Below the pieces are notes generated by a model. That model was not told where the DNA came from and made no database searches. It saw nothing but the letters and a program-made list of their open reading frames with translations. Position numbers and translations under genes: made by a program. From a bacterium 1XD42-1 (lineage in GTDB: Bacteria; Bacillota; Clostridia; Oscillospirales; Ruminococcaceae), in NCBI GenBank assembly GCA_003612625.1, contig RAZJ01000007.1, forward strand, positions 1-64,000: a stretch of DNA of 64,000 bases. The letters run 5' to 3'. Below, one piece after another: positions 40,846 through 50,133 of the stretch (position 1 is its first letter; every line of letters starts with the position of its first letter).

Positions 40846-42126
40846 TTATTTTGGCGGATTGACCCGATAAAGGCCATTTAAAACAGCCCAATTTTCCGGA
40901 AACGGGCGCATTAAATTCCAATAGCCGGCCCCCCGCAGGCCATATTCCGCGACCAGCTCTAACTTAGCCCGGATACTTTTAGCATCATCAAACCACACTT
41001 CATGGGTAATCCCATCTTTTACATATTGGAAATAAGGCGCCTGCGCATTGTTATCATATTGAATGGATACACCTTGTTCCATAGCAAGATCAACAGCTTC
41101 TACATTGGAAATGGAACGGGCTTCTGTAATGCCCTGTTGATAAGGCAAAGGCCAGTCGTACCCATAGTTAGGGATTCCAACGAAAATTTTCCGAGGCGGA
41201 ATCTGGGTAACAGCATAATCTAATACCTGGCGCACATTCCCGATAGGTGCGATAGCCATAGGCGGCCCATAACGGTATCCCCATTCATATGTCATCAGCA
41301 AGACGGCATCCGCTGCTTCTCCCAGGGCTTTATAGTCGTGGCCTGCCGTCAGAAGGCCGGCTTCCTTTTCAGAGGTTTTCGCAGCTAAAGCAGCAAACAC
41401 TTCATAACCTGCGGGATTCAGCCGGCTGCGGAACCGCTGGATAAAATCAGCCAGCCGGTACTTATCTTCTTCTAACACGTATTCAAAATCAATGTCTAAT
41501 CCGCTGTATCCTTTTTGACGCATTGTTGTTAAGGTTTCACGAATAATGCGATCCTGTAATTCCCGGCTTCCTAAAATGCGATGGGCTAACTGGCTGTCAA
41601 ATCCCTTTGGTTCCCGCAAGTTGGAAAGGTTCATAAAAGGCGCAACACCATATTCCTTTGCCATTTGGATTAAAAGGACATCATCAGGTGGAACGAGGGA
41701 ACCGTCTTCTGATATTTCATAAGTAAATGGCATTAAATAAGTTAAATAAGGCAGGGTTTGCCGGAGCAGCTGTAAATCAATATAAGGGTAAGCATATCCA
41801 TTGATGTCAGTGGAACCAATCGGATCTGGACGGTACCGGATAACAAGCTGCTGTCCCGGATAAATTTCACTTTTTCCTTGTAGGCCAGGGTTATTCCGAT
41901 ATAATTGGTTGATGGAAATTCCATACATTTTTCCAATATAAAAAAGGCTTTCCCCTTCCTGGACGGTATGGATTTCGGTAGGGAATAAAATAACAAGAGT
42001 TTGTCCGATTACAAGATTGTTGGGATTCCGAAGGCCGTTATCTGTAATAAGCCGCTGTAAATCAACCTGGTAGTCATTCGCAATGGAATATAAGCTTTCG
42101 CCTTCTTTTACGGTATGTATAATCAA
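40846..42126 (-). CDS. LysM-LysM-GH18 spore cortex-lytic type enzyme (YaaH/SleL-like)
   Basis: 426 residues. Two N-terminal LysM domains bind peptidoglycan (IIHTVKEGESLYSIANDYQ and IHTVQEGESLFYIGKMYG). A family 18 glycoside hydrolase barrel follows, with the catalytic DxxDxDxE signature as GYSGLDIDFEYV (Glu near 225) and late motifs VLLMTYEWGYRYG and GAGYWNLMRPFPENW. There is no signal peptide, as for YaaH/SleL proteins that are loaded into the spore. It starts with TTG behind GAGGGG. The best indication in the window that the organism sporulates. Confidence 0.9.
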   Translation of the reverse strand: MIIHTVKEGESLYSIANDYQVDLQRLITDNGLRNPNNLVIGQTLVILFPTEIHTVQEGESLFYIGKMYGISINQLYRNNPGLQGKSEIYPGQQLVIRYRPDPIGSTDINGYAYPYIDLQLLRQTLPYLTYLMPFTYEISEDGSLVPPDDVLLIQMAKEYGVAPFMNLSNLREPKGFDSQLAHRILGSRELQDRIIRETLTTMRQKGYSGLDIDFEYVLEEDKYRLADFIQRFRSRLNPAGYEVFAALAAKTSEKEAGLLTAGHDYKALGEAADAVLLMTYEWGYRYGPPMAIAPIGNVRQVLDYAVTQIPPRKIFVGIPNYGYDWPLPYQQGITEARSISNVEAVDLAMEQGVSIQYDNNAQAPYFQYVKDGITHEVWFDDAKSIRAKLELVAEYGLRGAGYWNLMRPFPENWAVLNGLYRVNPPK

Positions 42127-42213
42127 AGCGTCCCCTCCCTATTGGATGATAGGAAATTATATGTAACGGCTCCTGAAAAAAGACGCTTTGATTTCCCAGC
42201 AGAAAAAGAAAAA

Positions 42214-43146
42214 TCAGAGGATGTAACAGTTTATCCATTCCTTTTCTTTTTCCAAGATCCAGGGACAATGATAAAATTCATCATAATTTTCTTTTAATTC
42301 CGCAATTAAACGATCGCGGATTTTATAACAGTCCTGTAATTTTAAGCGTGTGACCTTTTCTACCATAGAAATCATAAATGACCAGGAAAAATACTGCCAT
42401 TTATCTGTACTTTCCGGAAACTTTTCCGAAAGCCAAAGGGTACGGTCCCAGTATACTTCTAAATATTCTTTTAAAGTTTCTGCATCTAAAAGCTGGTGAT
42501 TTTGGGTCCATGCAGAATTATTGTTTTCATGGCGGTCAAAATGGTACTTAGACAGGCCATGATACGCTATTTTTTGAGCACTGGCGATCATTTTCGGCAT
42601 CAAATAAATATCATCATATTTTCCTGTTTCCAGAAAGCGGTTTTCAGAAAACAATTCCCGCTGAAATAACTTTGTAGGAAATGCCACATTATAATTTTTG
42701 CGCCATAGAAGCATTTCGATAGCTTGTTCCGCATTCATCAGCCGTTTGTCATCTATGTTAGACCATGTGGCGCCGCAAATGGCAATATCTGCCTGGGATT
42801 CTTCTACAAGATCATATAAAAATTCCAGAAAATCCGGATCGCAAATATCATCATCATCCACGAAAGCAATATATTTTCCTTTTGCTGCGTCAAGCCCGGC
42901 ATTCCGGCCGCTTCCAATATTCCCCCGCTGCCGGTGGATGACACAAATCCGGGGATCTTTTTCTGCGTAATGGTCTGCAATTTCCCCGCTGCGATCCGCA
43001 GAGCCATTATCTACAATGATAAATTCAAAATCCTGAAAGGTTTGTTTTAAGATACAGTCAATCATGCGGCCAACAAAATTTTCCCGGTTATAAGTCAGCA
43101 TGATAACACTGATTTCAGGGGCATTTTTTATTCCCATATTTTCCAA
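42214..43146 (-). CDS. Family 2 glycosyltransferase
   Basis: 310 residues with a GT-A fold. PEISVIMLTYNRENFVGRMI opens the nucleotide-sugar domain, EFIIVDNGSADRSG and the metal-binding IAFVDDDDICDPDFLE (DxD type) follow. The C-terminal third is acceptor-specific. It overlaps the end of rfbF by 19 bases and probably adds a sugar to a surface polysaccharide or glycoprotein. The TTG at 43146 has GGGGGG 9 bases upstream; an ATG three codons later is possible. Donor and acceptor cannot be read from the sequence. Confidence 0.9.
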   Translation of the reverse strand: MENMGIKNAPEISVIMLTYNRENFVGRMIDCILKQTFQDFEFIIVDNGSADRSGEIADHYAEKDPRICVIHRQRGNIGSGRNAGLDAAKGKYIAFVDDDDICDPDFLEFLYDLVEESQADIAICGATWSNIDDKRLMNAEQAIEMLLWRKNYNVAFPTKLFQRELFSENRFLETGKYDDIYLMPKMIASAQKIAYHGLSKYHFDRHENNNSAWTQNHQLLDAETLKEYLEVYWDRTLWLSEKFPESTDKWQYFSWSFMISMVEKVTRLKLQDCYKIRDRLIAELKENYDEFYHCPWILEKEKEWINCYIL

Positions 43147-43898
43147 GGAACATTGCCCCCCTTCCAGATACCTTCCAAGATGTTCAAATCACTCAAGGTA
43201 TCCATACACTTCCAGAACCCGTTATGGGTATAAACCCCCATTTTTCCTTCACGGACAAGGGCTTCGAAAGGCGCATATTCCAAAGGTTCATTTTTCCCTA
43301 AATAGTTGAACAGCTCTGGTTCAGCTACCATAAAGCCTGCATTGATATATTTGCTTTTGCCTTTTTCATTGAAGGAAGTAATGGTAAGATCTTCAGTAAA
43401 ATCAATTACACCAAACCGCCCCTGGGGTTGGATTGCCGTAATGGTAACTGTTTTTCCGGAAGCTTCATGCTGACGGATCAGCGCGTTCAAATCTACATTG
43501 CTGACCCCGTCCCCATAAGTAAGGAGAAACCGTTCATTTCCGATGTATTCCTGTACATTTTTAATGCGGAGGCCGGTTTGTACATCAATGCCTGTATCGG
43601 CCAGTGTAATTTCCCAGTTCTCCGCATTACTTTTATGAATTTTAATTTCATTTCCTTGCGGTGAAGTTTTCAGAGTGATATCCGACTGGCGCATCCAATA
43701 ATTATAAAAATATTCCTTAATGATATAGCCCTTATATCCCAAACATATTACAAACTGGTTAAATCCAAAAGCAGAATAATATTTCATAATATGCCATAAA
43801 ATAGGCATTTTACCAATGGAAACCATAGGTTTTGGAAGTGCGTGGGTTTCTTCGGAAAGACGGGTGCCGTACCCGCCCGCAAGGATCACAACTTTCAC
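43128..43898 (-). CDS. rfbF: Glucose-1-phosphate cytidylyltransferase
   Basis: 256 residues. It makes CDP-glucose, the precursor of CDP-linked 3,6-dideoxyhexoses. The nucleotidyltransferase signature is MKVVILAGGYGTRLSEETHALPKPMVSIG; further family blocks are LLTYGDGVSNVDLN, ITAIQPQGRFGVIDF, YINAGFMVAEPELFNYL and HNGFWKCMDTLSDLN. The start codon is GTG behind AAGGAG. None of the later CDP-sugar genes (rfbG, rfbH) is adjacent; only a glycosyltransferase follows, so the pathway must be completed elsewhere. Confidence 0.93.
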   Translation of the reverse strand: MKVVILAGGYGTRLSEETHALPKPMVSIGKMPILWHIMKYYSAFGFNQFVICLGYKGYIIKEYFYNYWMRQSDITLKTSPQGNEIKIHKSNAENWEITLADTGIDVQTGLRIKNVQEYIGNERFLLTYGDGVSNVDLNALIRQHEASGKTVTITAIQPQGRFGVIDFTEDLTITSFNEKGKSKYINAGFMVAEPELFNYLGKNEPLEYAPFEALVREGKMGVYTHNGFWKCMDTLSDLNILEGIWKGGNVPWKIWE

Positions 43899-44029
43899 GA
43901 TTATTCTCTCCTTTTCATTCCGTACATGATTTCATTCATGACAGCGTTTATTGGCCTGTATTCCCGCATACAGGCGGTAAAAGCAAGGAGCACCTCCCAA
44001 GCCCCTTATTTCCGCAATTTGTTAATCTT

Positions 44030-44058
44030 ATTATACTAAAGGAAATATTTTATGTCAA
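44030..44058 (-). promoter_or_regulatory. rfbF promoter
   Basis: TTGACA (44053-44058), 17-bp spacer, TATAAT (44030-44035): full consensus. The leader of about 130 nt holds a perfect 8-bp hairpin, GCCTGTAT/ATACAGGC. Confidence 0.85.
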
Positions 44059-44106
44059 CGGATCGGCCAGGGCTGCCCAAAGGATATAATATTTTACAAT
44101 AAAAAT

Positions 44107-44154
44107 GCGGCCGGCATGTACCACTATCATACACGCCGAACCGCTTTATTTTTT
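44107..44154. terminator. Thioredoxin terminator
   Basis: GCGG, GGC and TGTA segments on one side pair with TACA, GCC and CCGC on the other (44107-44144). A T-run follows on both strands. Confidence 0.75.
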
Positions 44155-44166
44155 ATATTTTATATC

Positions 44167-44481
44167 CTATTGGAGAAGTTCTAAAAGTTCTTCTTTTGAC
44201 CGCAGCCCAACAGCACGACGGATTTCTTTTCCATCCTGGAAAACGATCAGAGTCGGAATAGACATAACCCGCAGCTCCAAAGCAAGGCCCCGTTCTTCTT
44301 CCACATTGACTTTGCCGATCACAATATCTTTATCCTTCATTTCTTCTGCCAGTTCATCTATAATGGGGCCTTGCACCTGGCATGGGCCGCAGTAAGTCCC
44401 CCAGAAATCCACTAAAACAGTACCTTTTGCATTTAAGACCTGCTGGGAAAAAGTATCTTTTGTAAAATGGATCGCTGCCAT
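44167..44481 (-). CDS. trxA: Thioredoxin
   Basis: 104 residues. The redox-active motif WGTYCGPCQVQGP reduces protein disulfides in the cytoplasm. The middle cis-Pro segment MSIPTLIVFQDGKEIRRAVG is typical. Normal thioredoxin has WCGPC; here the Trp before the motif is two residues further away and replaced by Tyr next to the first Cys, a common variant in clostridia. The ATG at 44481 has GGAAGTG upstream; a GTG three codons earlier is less likely. No thioredoxin reductase lies nearby. Confidence 0.93.
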   Translation of the reverse strand: MAAIHFTKDTFSQQVLNAKGTVLVDFWGTYCGPCQVQGPIIDELAEEMKDKDIVIGKVNVEEERGLALELRVMSIPTLIVFQDGKEIRRAVGLRSKEELLELLQ

Positions 44482-44576
44482 TTTTAACACTTCCTTTCAA
44501 AAAATTCTGATTATTACTTATTATAATCCCACAGTATTTTTTCATTCTATATTTTTTTGTAAATGATTTCTAAAAC

Positions 44577-44604
44577 TTGACAAAAAACCGCCAAATGATA
44601 AGAT
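44577..44604 (+). promoter_or_regulatory. Promoter of the alkyltransferase-like gene
   Basis: TTGACA (44577-44582), 16-bp spacer, TAAGAT (44599-44604), 36 bases before the ATG. Confidence 0.6.
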
Positions 44605-44640
44605 AAAAAATAAGACTTATAGAAATCAGGGGATTCAAAT

Positions 44641-44949
44641 ATGAAACAGATTTTACAGGAAAATTTAATTTATGAAATCCTTTCTGTGGTGGAAGAAATT
44701 CCGGAAGGCCGGGTTGCGACCTATGGGCAAATTGCCAGGCTGATTGGAAGGGAAAAGAATGCGCGGCTTGTTGGGAAGGTTCTCAGCATGGCCGGATATT
44801 ATGGAAAATATCCTTGCCATCGGGTGGTCAACCATGCAGGGCGATTGGCTCCGGGATGGCCGGAACAGAAAGATTTACTGCGTCAGGAAGGGGTTTCTTT
44901 AAAAAATGAAAACCATGTGAATCTAAAAGAGTACCAATGGCAGGATTAA
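44641..44949 (+). CDS. O6-alkylguanine DNA alkyltransferase-like protein (single domain)
   Basis: 102 residues matching only the DNA-binding/active-site domain of MGMT: IPEGRVATYGQIARLIG, ARLVGKVLS, and the active-site stretch YPCHRVVNHAGRLAPG. Unlike the ATL proteins, which have Trp here, the reactive Cys is kept (PCHRV), so it may repair alkylated guanine by itself. Full-length Ada/Ogt enzymes have an extra N-terminal domain that is missing here. Its stop codon overlaps that of the convergent gene at 44946. Confidence 0.9.
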   Translation: MKQILQENLIYEILSVVEEIPEGRVATYGQIARLIGREKNARLVGKVLSMAGYYGKYPCHRVVNHAGRLAPGWPEQKDLLRQEGVSLKNENHVNLKEYQWQD

Positions 44950-46217
44950 AAATTTGGAACCAGTCCCTTGTCCATTAAAGACTGGGCTGCCAATAGAATT
45001 CCGGCTTTTCCGGAGGGATATGTAATCCCGCCTTGAAGCCATGCAGCATAAGGCTCCCTCATAGGCCCGTCGGCTGACAATTCAATAGAAGCCCCTAACG
45101 TAAATGCACCGGCCGCCATAATGACTTTGCTGTCATAGCCTGGCATATCCCAGGGTTCTGGTGTTACAAAAGCATCAATCGGGGCGCCTTTTTGGATTCC
45201 CTGACAGAAAGCCGTTAAGCCTTCCGGCGTATTTAAGCGTACAGCTTGGATAATATCTGTACGGGGAGCATCAAAAGCAGGGGAAACAGCAAATCCCATT
45301 TTTGCAAGCAAAGCCGAAGCAAAGACAGCCGTTTTTAATGCAGAAGCGACAACCGTAGGGGCATGGAACAAGCCTAAATACATTTCCCGCAATTCTCCTA
45401 AGGTACACCCGACTTCTTTTCCAACGCCTGGGGCTGTCAAACGGCAGGCACAAAGTTCAATTAAATCCGCCCGTCCGGCAATATAGCCTCCGGTTTTTGC
45501 AATCCCGCCGCCAGGGTTTTTAATTAAGGAACCGATAATCAGATCAGCACCTGCATGGGTAGGCTCCTGCCGTTCGACAAATTCTCCATAACAGTTATCC
45601 ACCATAATAATTGCATCCGGATTAGAAGAACGGATCAGAGAAATCATTTTTGCAATGGTATCCATAGACAAAGATTCCCGTAGGGAATATCCCCGGGAAC
45701 GCTGTAAATAAGCGACCTTTGCCCCTTTGACAGCCTGCGGGATTCCGTTAAAATCCGGTGTTCCATCCGGTAACAAATCAAGCTGGCGGTACTGGACGCC
45801 AAATTCCTTTAAACAACCATGGCCTCCTTCCACTACCCCTAAAACGGGTAATAAGGTGTCATAAGGCGTTCCGGAAAGGCATACCAGTGTATCTCCAGGC
45901 CGGAGAACCCCAAAAAGGGCTGTCGTTAAAGCATGGGTTCCAGATACAAAATTATGGCGGATTAAAGCGTCTTCACAGTGAAAAACAGTTGCTAAAACCC
46001 GGTCTAAAGTTTCCCGTCCCCGGTCCCCGTAGCCATAACCAGTGGAACCAATAAAATGGCTTTCGCTGACACCGCATTCAATAAAAGCAGACAGCATTTT
46101 ATATCCATTATATTCTGCATTTTCGTCAATCCGGTTAAAAACAGGCGCACATTGTTTTTCAGCTTCTTTTGCGGCCTGTAATAAAGACGGACTGACAGGA
46201 AAAAATTCTTCGATCAT
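44946..46217 (-). CDS. PLP-dependent methionine gamma-lyase-like protein (YnbB family)
   Basis: 423 residues of the family annotated as aluminium resistance or methionine gamma-lyase-like. GYGYGDRGRETLDRVLATVF near 70, FVSGTHALTTALFGVLRPGD, IIMVDNCYGEFVE (Asp for the PLP ring) and the PLP-binding Lys in GSLIKNPGGGIAKTGGYIAG are visible. The open frame runs 107 codons further upstream through another gene. I chose the ATG at 46217 because AGGAGG lies 4 bases before it and it overlaps the preceding GNAT gene by the usual 4 bases. The true substrate is uncertain for the whole family. Confidence 0.9.
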   Translation of the reverse strand: MIEEFFPVSPSLLQAAKEAEKQCAPVFNRIDENAEYNGYKMLSAFIECGVSESHFIGSTGYGYGDRGRETLDRVLATVFHCEDALIRHNFVSGTHALTTALFGVLRPGDTLVCLSGTPYDTLLPVLGVVEGGHGCLKEFGVQYRQLDLLPDGTPDFNGIPQAVKGAKVAYLQRSRGYSLRESLSMDTIAKMISLIRSSNPDAIIMVDNCYGEFVERQEPTHAGADLIIGSLIKNPGGGIAKTGGYIAGRADLIELCACRLTAPGVGKEVGCTLGELREMYLGLFHAPTVVASALKTAVFASALLAKMGFAVSPAFDAPRTDIIQAVRLNTPEGLTAFCQGIQKGAPIDAFVTPEPWDMPGYDSKVIMAAGAFTLGASIELSADGPMREPYAAWLQGGITYPSGKAGILLAAQSLMDKGLVPNF

Positions 46218-46945
46218 AATGCCTCCTGAAAATTCCAATCCGCAGCCAGCCCTTTTTGCAGCCAGCCGCGTTTCTGATAATATTCTGCAATTTGCTGGTT
46301 TTTTGCAATCAAAAAAAGCTGCTCCTTTTGCCGGGTACAAAAGGCAGCCCCATAATTTAAAAGCAGGCTTCCATATCCCAGCTTCCGGAAGCTGGGAAGG
46401 ACTGCAAAAGCGCCTCCCAGGGCTTGTCCGCAAGCCCGGAACAGAAGACAGAAAACACCCGTAATCTGTCCCCGGTCTAAGAGAAGGAAACACTTGGAAA
46501 AGTGGTGGCGGCACCGGTAAGAGAAATCCACAAGCCACGGTTCCAACTGGGTGGAGGCGGCAAAATCCGGATCACACTGACATAAAAGCTCATATACAGG
46601 GGAAAGGCGATCCGGTATCACAACGGAAATCCCTTCCGGAAGTACCGGAAAGGAGGGCATGAGGGGAGCTTCCATTACGGGCCTTAAATGGGCCTGGGGA
46701 AATATTTCCAGCAGAAAGGAAGCTTCCCCTTCGATCCGTCCGCCTAAAAATTGCAGGAATTCCTCCAATTCCGAAAGATCCTCCGGTTCCCCGCAAAGGG
46801 TAACTGTCGTCCCTATCCGGGTGATGATGCAATGATTTTGCTGCCACATTTCACCGCCGCATTGTGCAATAACAGCCTGCTTTGCCTGAAAAATACCCGG
46901 CGCCGATATTTTCCGGTTTTCCGGTTCCAAAAGGGCATGGATCAT
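46214..46945 (-). CDS. GNAT-family N-acetyltransferase
   Basis: 243 residues. The C-terminal half carries a GNAT fold: GVFCLLFRACGQALGGAFAVLPSFRKLGYGSLLLNYG (acetyl-CoA loop is LGYGS rather than the usual R/QxxGxG/A) and a late AEYYQKRGW. The N-terminal half is a separate alpha/beta region without a known motif. It overlaps the YnbB-like gene by 4 bases and lies 6 bases after the M42 peptidase gene, so it belongs to that operon. Substrate unknown. Confidence 0.8.
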   Translation of the reverse strand: MIHALLEPENRKISAPGIFQAKQAVIAQCGGEMWQQNHCIITRIGTTVTLCGEPEDLSELEEFLQFLGGRIEGEASFLLEIFPQAHLRPVMEAPLMPSFPVLPEGISVVIPDRLSPVYELLCQCDPDFAASTQLEPWLVDFSYRCRHHFSKCFLLLDRGQITGVFCLLFRACGQALGGAFAVLPSFRKLGYGSLLLNYGAAFCTRQKEQLFLIAKNQQIAEYYQKRGWLQKGLAADWNFQEAL

Positions 46946-46951
46946 AATAAT

Positions 46952-47947
46952 TTATAGTTTATCCAGCAATTTTATTGTTTCTTCCACATCGGAACGGCAC
47001 AATACACAGGATTGTGTATGAAGATACCGGCAGGGAAGGGAAACAGCTAAAACTTTGGCGCCATCTCCAGCAGTTTGAATACAGCGGGATTCATTACCGC
47101 CATACACGCCTAATTTACTCTGACAGCGGATGCCCTTCAAACGGGCCACAGACAAGGTATTCCGATATAATTCCATATCGTATACCGTTCCTTTATCCAT
47201 GAAAGATAAAACCGGCCCCTGACCTAAACGGCATACCTGTTTATTTTCCGGTGTATCCGGAATATCACAGGCTGTTGTCGCTTCCAAAATAATCCCGATT
47301 TCCGGTTTTATTTGAGTAGCTGCTGTTTTCGCACCAGCTCCGCCGGTTTCCTCCTGGACGGTAAAGGCAAAATGTGTATCAACAGATAAATCCGACTGGA
47401 TCAAATGGATCAGCAATGCACATCCTGCCCGGTCATCTAAGGCTTTCCCTTGAATTTTCCCATCCCCGAATTCTAAATATTGGGAACAAAATACAGCCCG
47501 ATCCCCAGGCTTCACAACACTTTCCGCCTGTTCTTTATCTTGAGCGCCAATGTCAATATACATATCCTGGATTGCAGCAGCTTTCCCCCGTTCCTTTTCT
47601 GATTTCTGGTGCATGGCTTTTGTGCCAATAACGCCGGGAAGGGCCCCAACCATTACTTTTTTGCCAGCTAATGATCTGGCGTCTATACCGCCAACTGTGG
47701 CAAACCGTAATAAACCGCTGTCTTCGATATAAGTGATGATAAAACCCACTTCATCCATATGGGCCGAAAGCATTCTCCGGAAAGGCGCCCGGAATTTTCC
47801 TGTTTTAAAGGCTAGGATATTGCCTAAAGCGTCAACCCGGTAATCACAGTACCCGTCAATCCGGCGCAGGATTTCATTCCGGACAGCATCTTCACAGCCG
47901 GAAACACCTGGCAAACCGCTTAAAGTTTTCATACATTCCCAAATCAT
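46952..47947 (-). CDS. M42-family aminopeptidase (second of two)
   Basis: 331 residues. Cytoplasmic metallo-aminopeptidase of the tetrahedral-assembly (TET) type. Metal ligands and catalytic acids appear in MLSAHMDEVGFIITY (His, Asp), ALDDRAGCALLIHL (Asp), FTVQEETGGAGA (Glu-Glu) and near the C-terminus in CRYLHTQSCV (His). The ATG at 47947 lies in the ATGA overlap with the upstream paralogue and has GGAGG 6 bases before it. It differs from its neighbour at many positions, so the pair may form mixed oligomers or have different specificities. Confidence 0.9.
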   Translation of the reverse strand: MIWECMKTLSGLPGVSGCEDAVRNEILRRIDGYCDYRVDALGNILAFKTGKFRAPFRRMLSAHMDEVGFIITYIEDSGLLRFATVGGIDARSLAGKKVMVGALPGVIGTKAMHQKSEKERGKAAAIQDMYIDIGAQDKEQAESVVKPGDRAVFCSQYLEFGDGKIQGKALDDRAGCALLIHLIQSDLSVDTHFAFTVQEETGGAGAKTAATQIKPEIGIILEATTACDIPDTPENKQVCRLGQGPVLSFMDKGTVYDMELYRNTLSVARLKGIRCQSKLGVYGGNESRCIQTAGDGAKVLAVSLPCRYLHTQSCVLCRSDVEETIKLLDKL

Positions 47948-48966
47948 AAAGCGCCTCCAAATTTTTCCCGGCCATAAGTGGCAATCAAATCTACTACGGA
48001 ATGGATGTCCTTCGGATCGATAACTTCTACGGGAGTATGCATATACCGCAAAGGAATGGAAAGAAGGGAACATGCTACCCCGGCATTGGCAACAGCAATA
48101 GCATCACTGTCTGTACCGGTTCTTCCGCCCATCACTTCAGGCTGCCAGGGAATCTCATGTTCTTTTGCGATCCGGCACATAGCATTTGTCATATCATTAT
48201 CCAGAATCGGGGAAATCCCAATCATAACGCCTTTTGCCATTTCCCCGCACTGGCTGCGGCGGGCGTCAGGCGTATGGGCAAAGCTTACATCTACAATAAT
48301 AGCATGAGTAGGAGCGATCATACGGGCAGCAGTAGCAGCCCCTTGTTCCCCGACTTCCTCTAAGGTGCTGAGCAGGACGGAAATGGAACAGTTTAAAGAC
48401 AATTCGCTTAAAGCCTGTGCAGCGATCATAACGGCAACACATCCGGCCCGGTTATCCAGTCCCTGGGAAGTATACCGGCCATTTAATAATTCAGAGGGCT
48501 CCTGTAAAAAGGTGATCCGGCTGCCAACAGGGATTTTTTCTTCTGTCTGTTCTTTCGAGGAAAAGCCAACATCAACAGCTAAATCCTCCACTTGGGGCAA
48601 GTCGTCATTTTCTTTTGATAAATGAGGCGGTACGGTACAGACAACCCCTGGGAAAACACGCTTTCCCACATGAACCTGTACCTGGGCCGCAGGCAGTACC
48701 CCCCGATCTATGCCGCCTACACCAGCTACACGGAGGAAACCTTCCTCTGTAATGCCTGTTACCACCAGCCCGATTTGATCCATATGGGCCTCCAACAGCA
48801 AATGGGGTGCGTTAGGGCCTTTTTCTTGGACTGTATAAATATAAGAACCCAATGGCGTCCGTTTCCAAGGCCAAGGCCAGTAAAAAACATCCTGCACACC
48901 ATCTTCACAGCCGGATACGCCGGGAATTTGGGCCATTTTTTCCACCAGGTTCATAAATTCTTCCAT
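47944..48966 (-). CDS. M42-family aminopeptidase (first of two)
   Basis: 340 residues. Same family as the next gene: LLEAHMDQIGLVVTG, GLDNRAGCVAVMIAA, LSTLEEVGEQGAATA and RYMHTPVEVID supply the expected two-metal ligands and the catalytic Glu. A GRTGTDSDAIAVANAG block is typical. AAAGGAGG precedes the ATG. It is the first gene of an operon with the second M42 peptidase, a GNAT protein and the YnbB-like lyase. Together with IadA and a U32 protein this window is rich in peptide-processing enzymes. Confidence 0.92.
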   Translation of the reverse strand: MEEFMNLVEKMAQIPGVSGCEDGVQDVFYWPWPWKRTPLGSYIYTVQEKGPNAPHLLLEAHMDQIGLVVTGITEEGFLRVAGVGGIDRGVLPAAQVQVHVGKRVFPGVVCTVPPHLSKENDDLPQVEDLAVDVGFSSKEQTEEKIPVGSRITFLQEPSELLNGRYTSQGLDNRAGCVAVMIAAQALSELSLNCSISVLLSTLEEVGEQGAATAARMIAPTHAIIVDVSFAHTPDARRSQCGEMAKGVMIGISPILDNDMTNAMCRIAKEHEIPWQPEVMGGRTGTDSDAIAVANAGVACSLLSIPLRYMHTPVEVIDPKDIHSVVDLIATYGREKFGGAL

Positions 48967-49091
48967 AAAAACCTCCTTTATTTATGGATAGTCTTGCTTT
49001 TTAAAATCTTAATTTGTATATTATACTAAAAAGGATAGAAATGCAAGGGTTACAACCGTGTTTTAATACGGGAATATAGAGGAGGAACGGA

Positions 49092-50054
49092 ATGAAAGAA
49101 ATACGGATTGAAGAAAATGATGCCGGACAGCGTTTGGACAAATTTCTTACAAAAGCTTTGCCCCTGCTGCCCCAATCTTTACTATATAAGTCTATCCGCT
49201 GCAAGCGGATTAAATGCAATGGAAAACGCTGTGAAATTTCTACACGGCTCCAAACTGGAGATATTCTTTCCCTTTATTTGAATGACGAATTTTTTATCCC
49301 TCAAAAAGAAAAATCTTTTTTATCTGTACCCGCAGCTTTGGAAATCCTTTATGAAGATGAAAACCTGCTTTTGGTGGATAAAAAGCCCGGCCTGGTTGTC
49401 CATGAAGATGCCGCAGATACAAAGGATACTTTAATTGCCCGCATCCAGCATTATCTTTATGAAACAGGGGCTTATAATCCGGATCAGGAAAACAGCTTTG
49501 CTCCCGCTTTGTGCAACCGGATTGACCGGAATACAGGTGGGATTGTACTGGCGGCAAAAAATGCAGCAACCCTGCGGGTACTGAATGAAAAGATAAAAAA
49601 CCGGGAAATAAAAAAACAATACCTTTGTATTGTCCATGGAAAAATGGAAAAGCCTTCCGGGACTTTAAGAGCCTGGCTGTATAAAGACAGCTCTGCAAAC
49701 CAGGTGCAGATATTTGACCATCCTGTTCCGGAAGGCCGCACCATTCTGACCCGTTACCGGGTTTTAGGCCAGCAGGGCCGTTTTTCCTTATTGGAAGTGG
49801 ATCTGCTTACAGGCCGCACCCATCAAATCCGGGCTCATTTTGCCCACATTGGCCATCCTCTTTTGGGGGACACCAAATATGGGCGGTATAAAGAGGATAA
49901 AAAACTGGGTTATTATTTTCAGGCACTTTATTCTTACCGGGTTACATTTGCCTTTCAAGGCAATGCAGAACATTTGGAATATTTGACAGGAAAGTCATTT
50001 CAGGCAAAAAAGGTCCCTTTTCAAGAAGATTTTGCCGCGGGAAAAATAATATAA
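49092..50054 (+). CDS. RluA-family 23S rRNA/tRNA pseudouridine synthase
   Basis: 320 residues. N-terminal S4 RNA-binding domain (AGQRLDKFLTKALPLLP), then the synthase domain with ILYEDENLLLVDKKPGLVVH, the catalytic Asp in LCNRIDRNTGGIVLAAK (usually HRLDxxTSG), and the motif VDLLTGRTHQIRAHFAHIGHPLLGD. Members isomerise specific uridines in 23S rRNA or tRNA. AGGAGG precedes the ATG. The replacement of HRLD by NRID is common in clostridial paralogues and keeps the catalytic Asp. Target site not determinable here. Confidence 0.93.
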   Translation: MKEIRIEENDAGQRLDKFLTKALPLLPQSLLYKSIRCKRIKCNGKRCEISTRLQTGDILSLYLNDEFFIPQKEKSFLSVPAALEILYEDENLLLVDKKPGLVVHEDAADTKDTLIARIQHYLYETGAYNPDQENSFAPALCNRIDRNTGGIVLAAKNAATLRVLNEKIKNREIKKQYLCIVHGKMEKPSGTLRAWLYKDSSANQVQIFDHPVPEGRTILTRYRVLGQQGRFSLLEVDLLTGRTHQIRAHFAHIGHPLLGDTKYGRYKEDKKLGYYFQALYSYRVTFAFQGNAEHLEYLTGKSFQAKKVPFQEDFAAGKII

Positions 50055-50097
50055 TATAATTCATACAGGAATAGTATGATATATGGAGCTGAAAAAA

Positions 50098-50124
50098 GCG
50101 GGAGTGCATTACCTCCCGCCTTTT
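50098..50124. terminator. Terminator between rluA-like gene and the gene at 50134
   Basis: GCGGGAG and CTCCCGC with an 8-base loop, A-run before and CTTTTAT after; usable in both directions. Confidence 0.75.
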
Positions 50125-50133
50125 ATATGAAAA

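Noticed and set aside
46218-46538. 107-codon N-terminal extension of the YnbB-like gene
   Set aside because: It lies inside the GNAT gene in another frame, has no family similarity, and a good ribosome-binding site supports the ATG at 46217.
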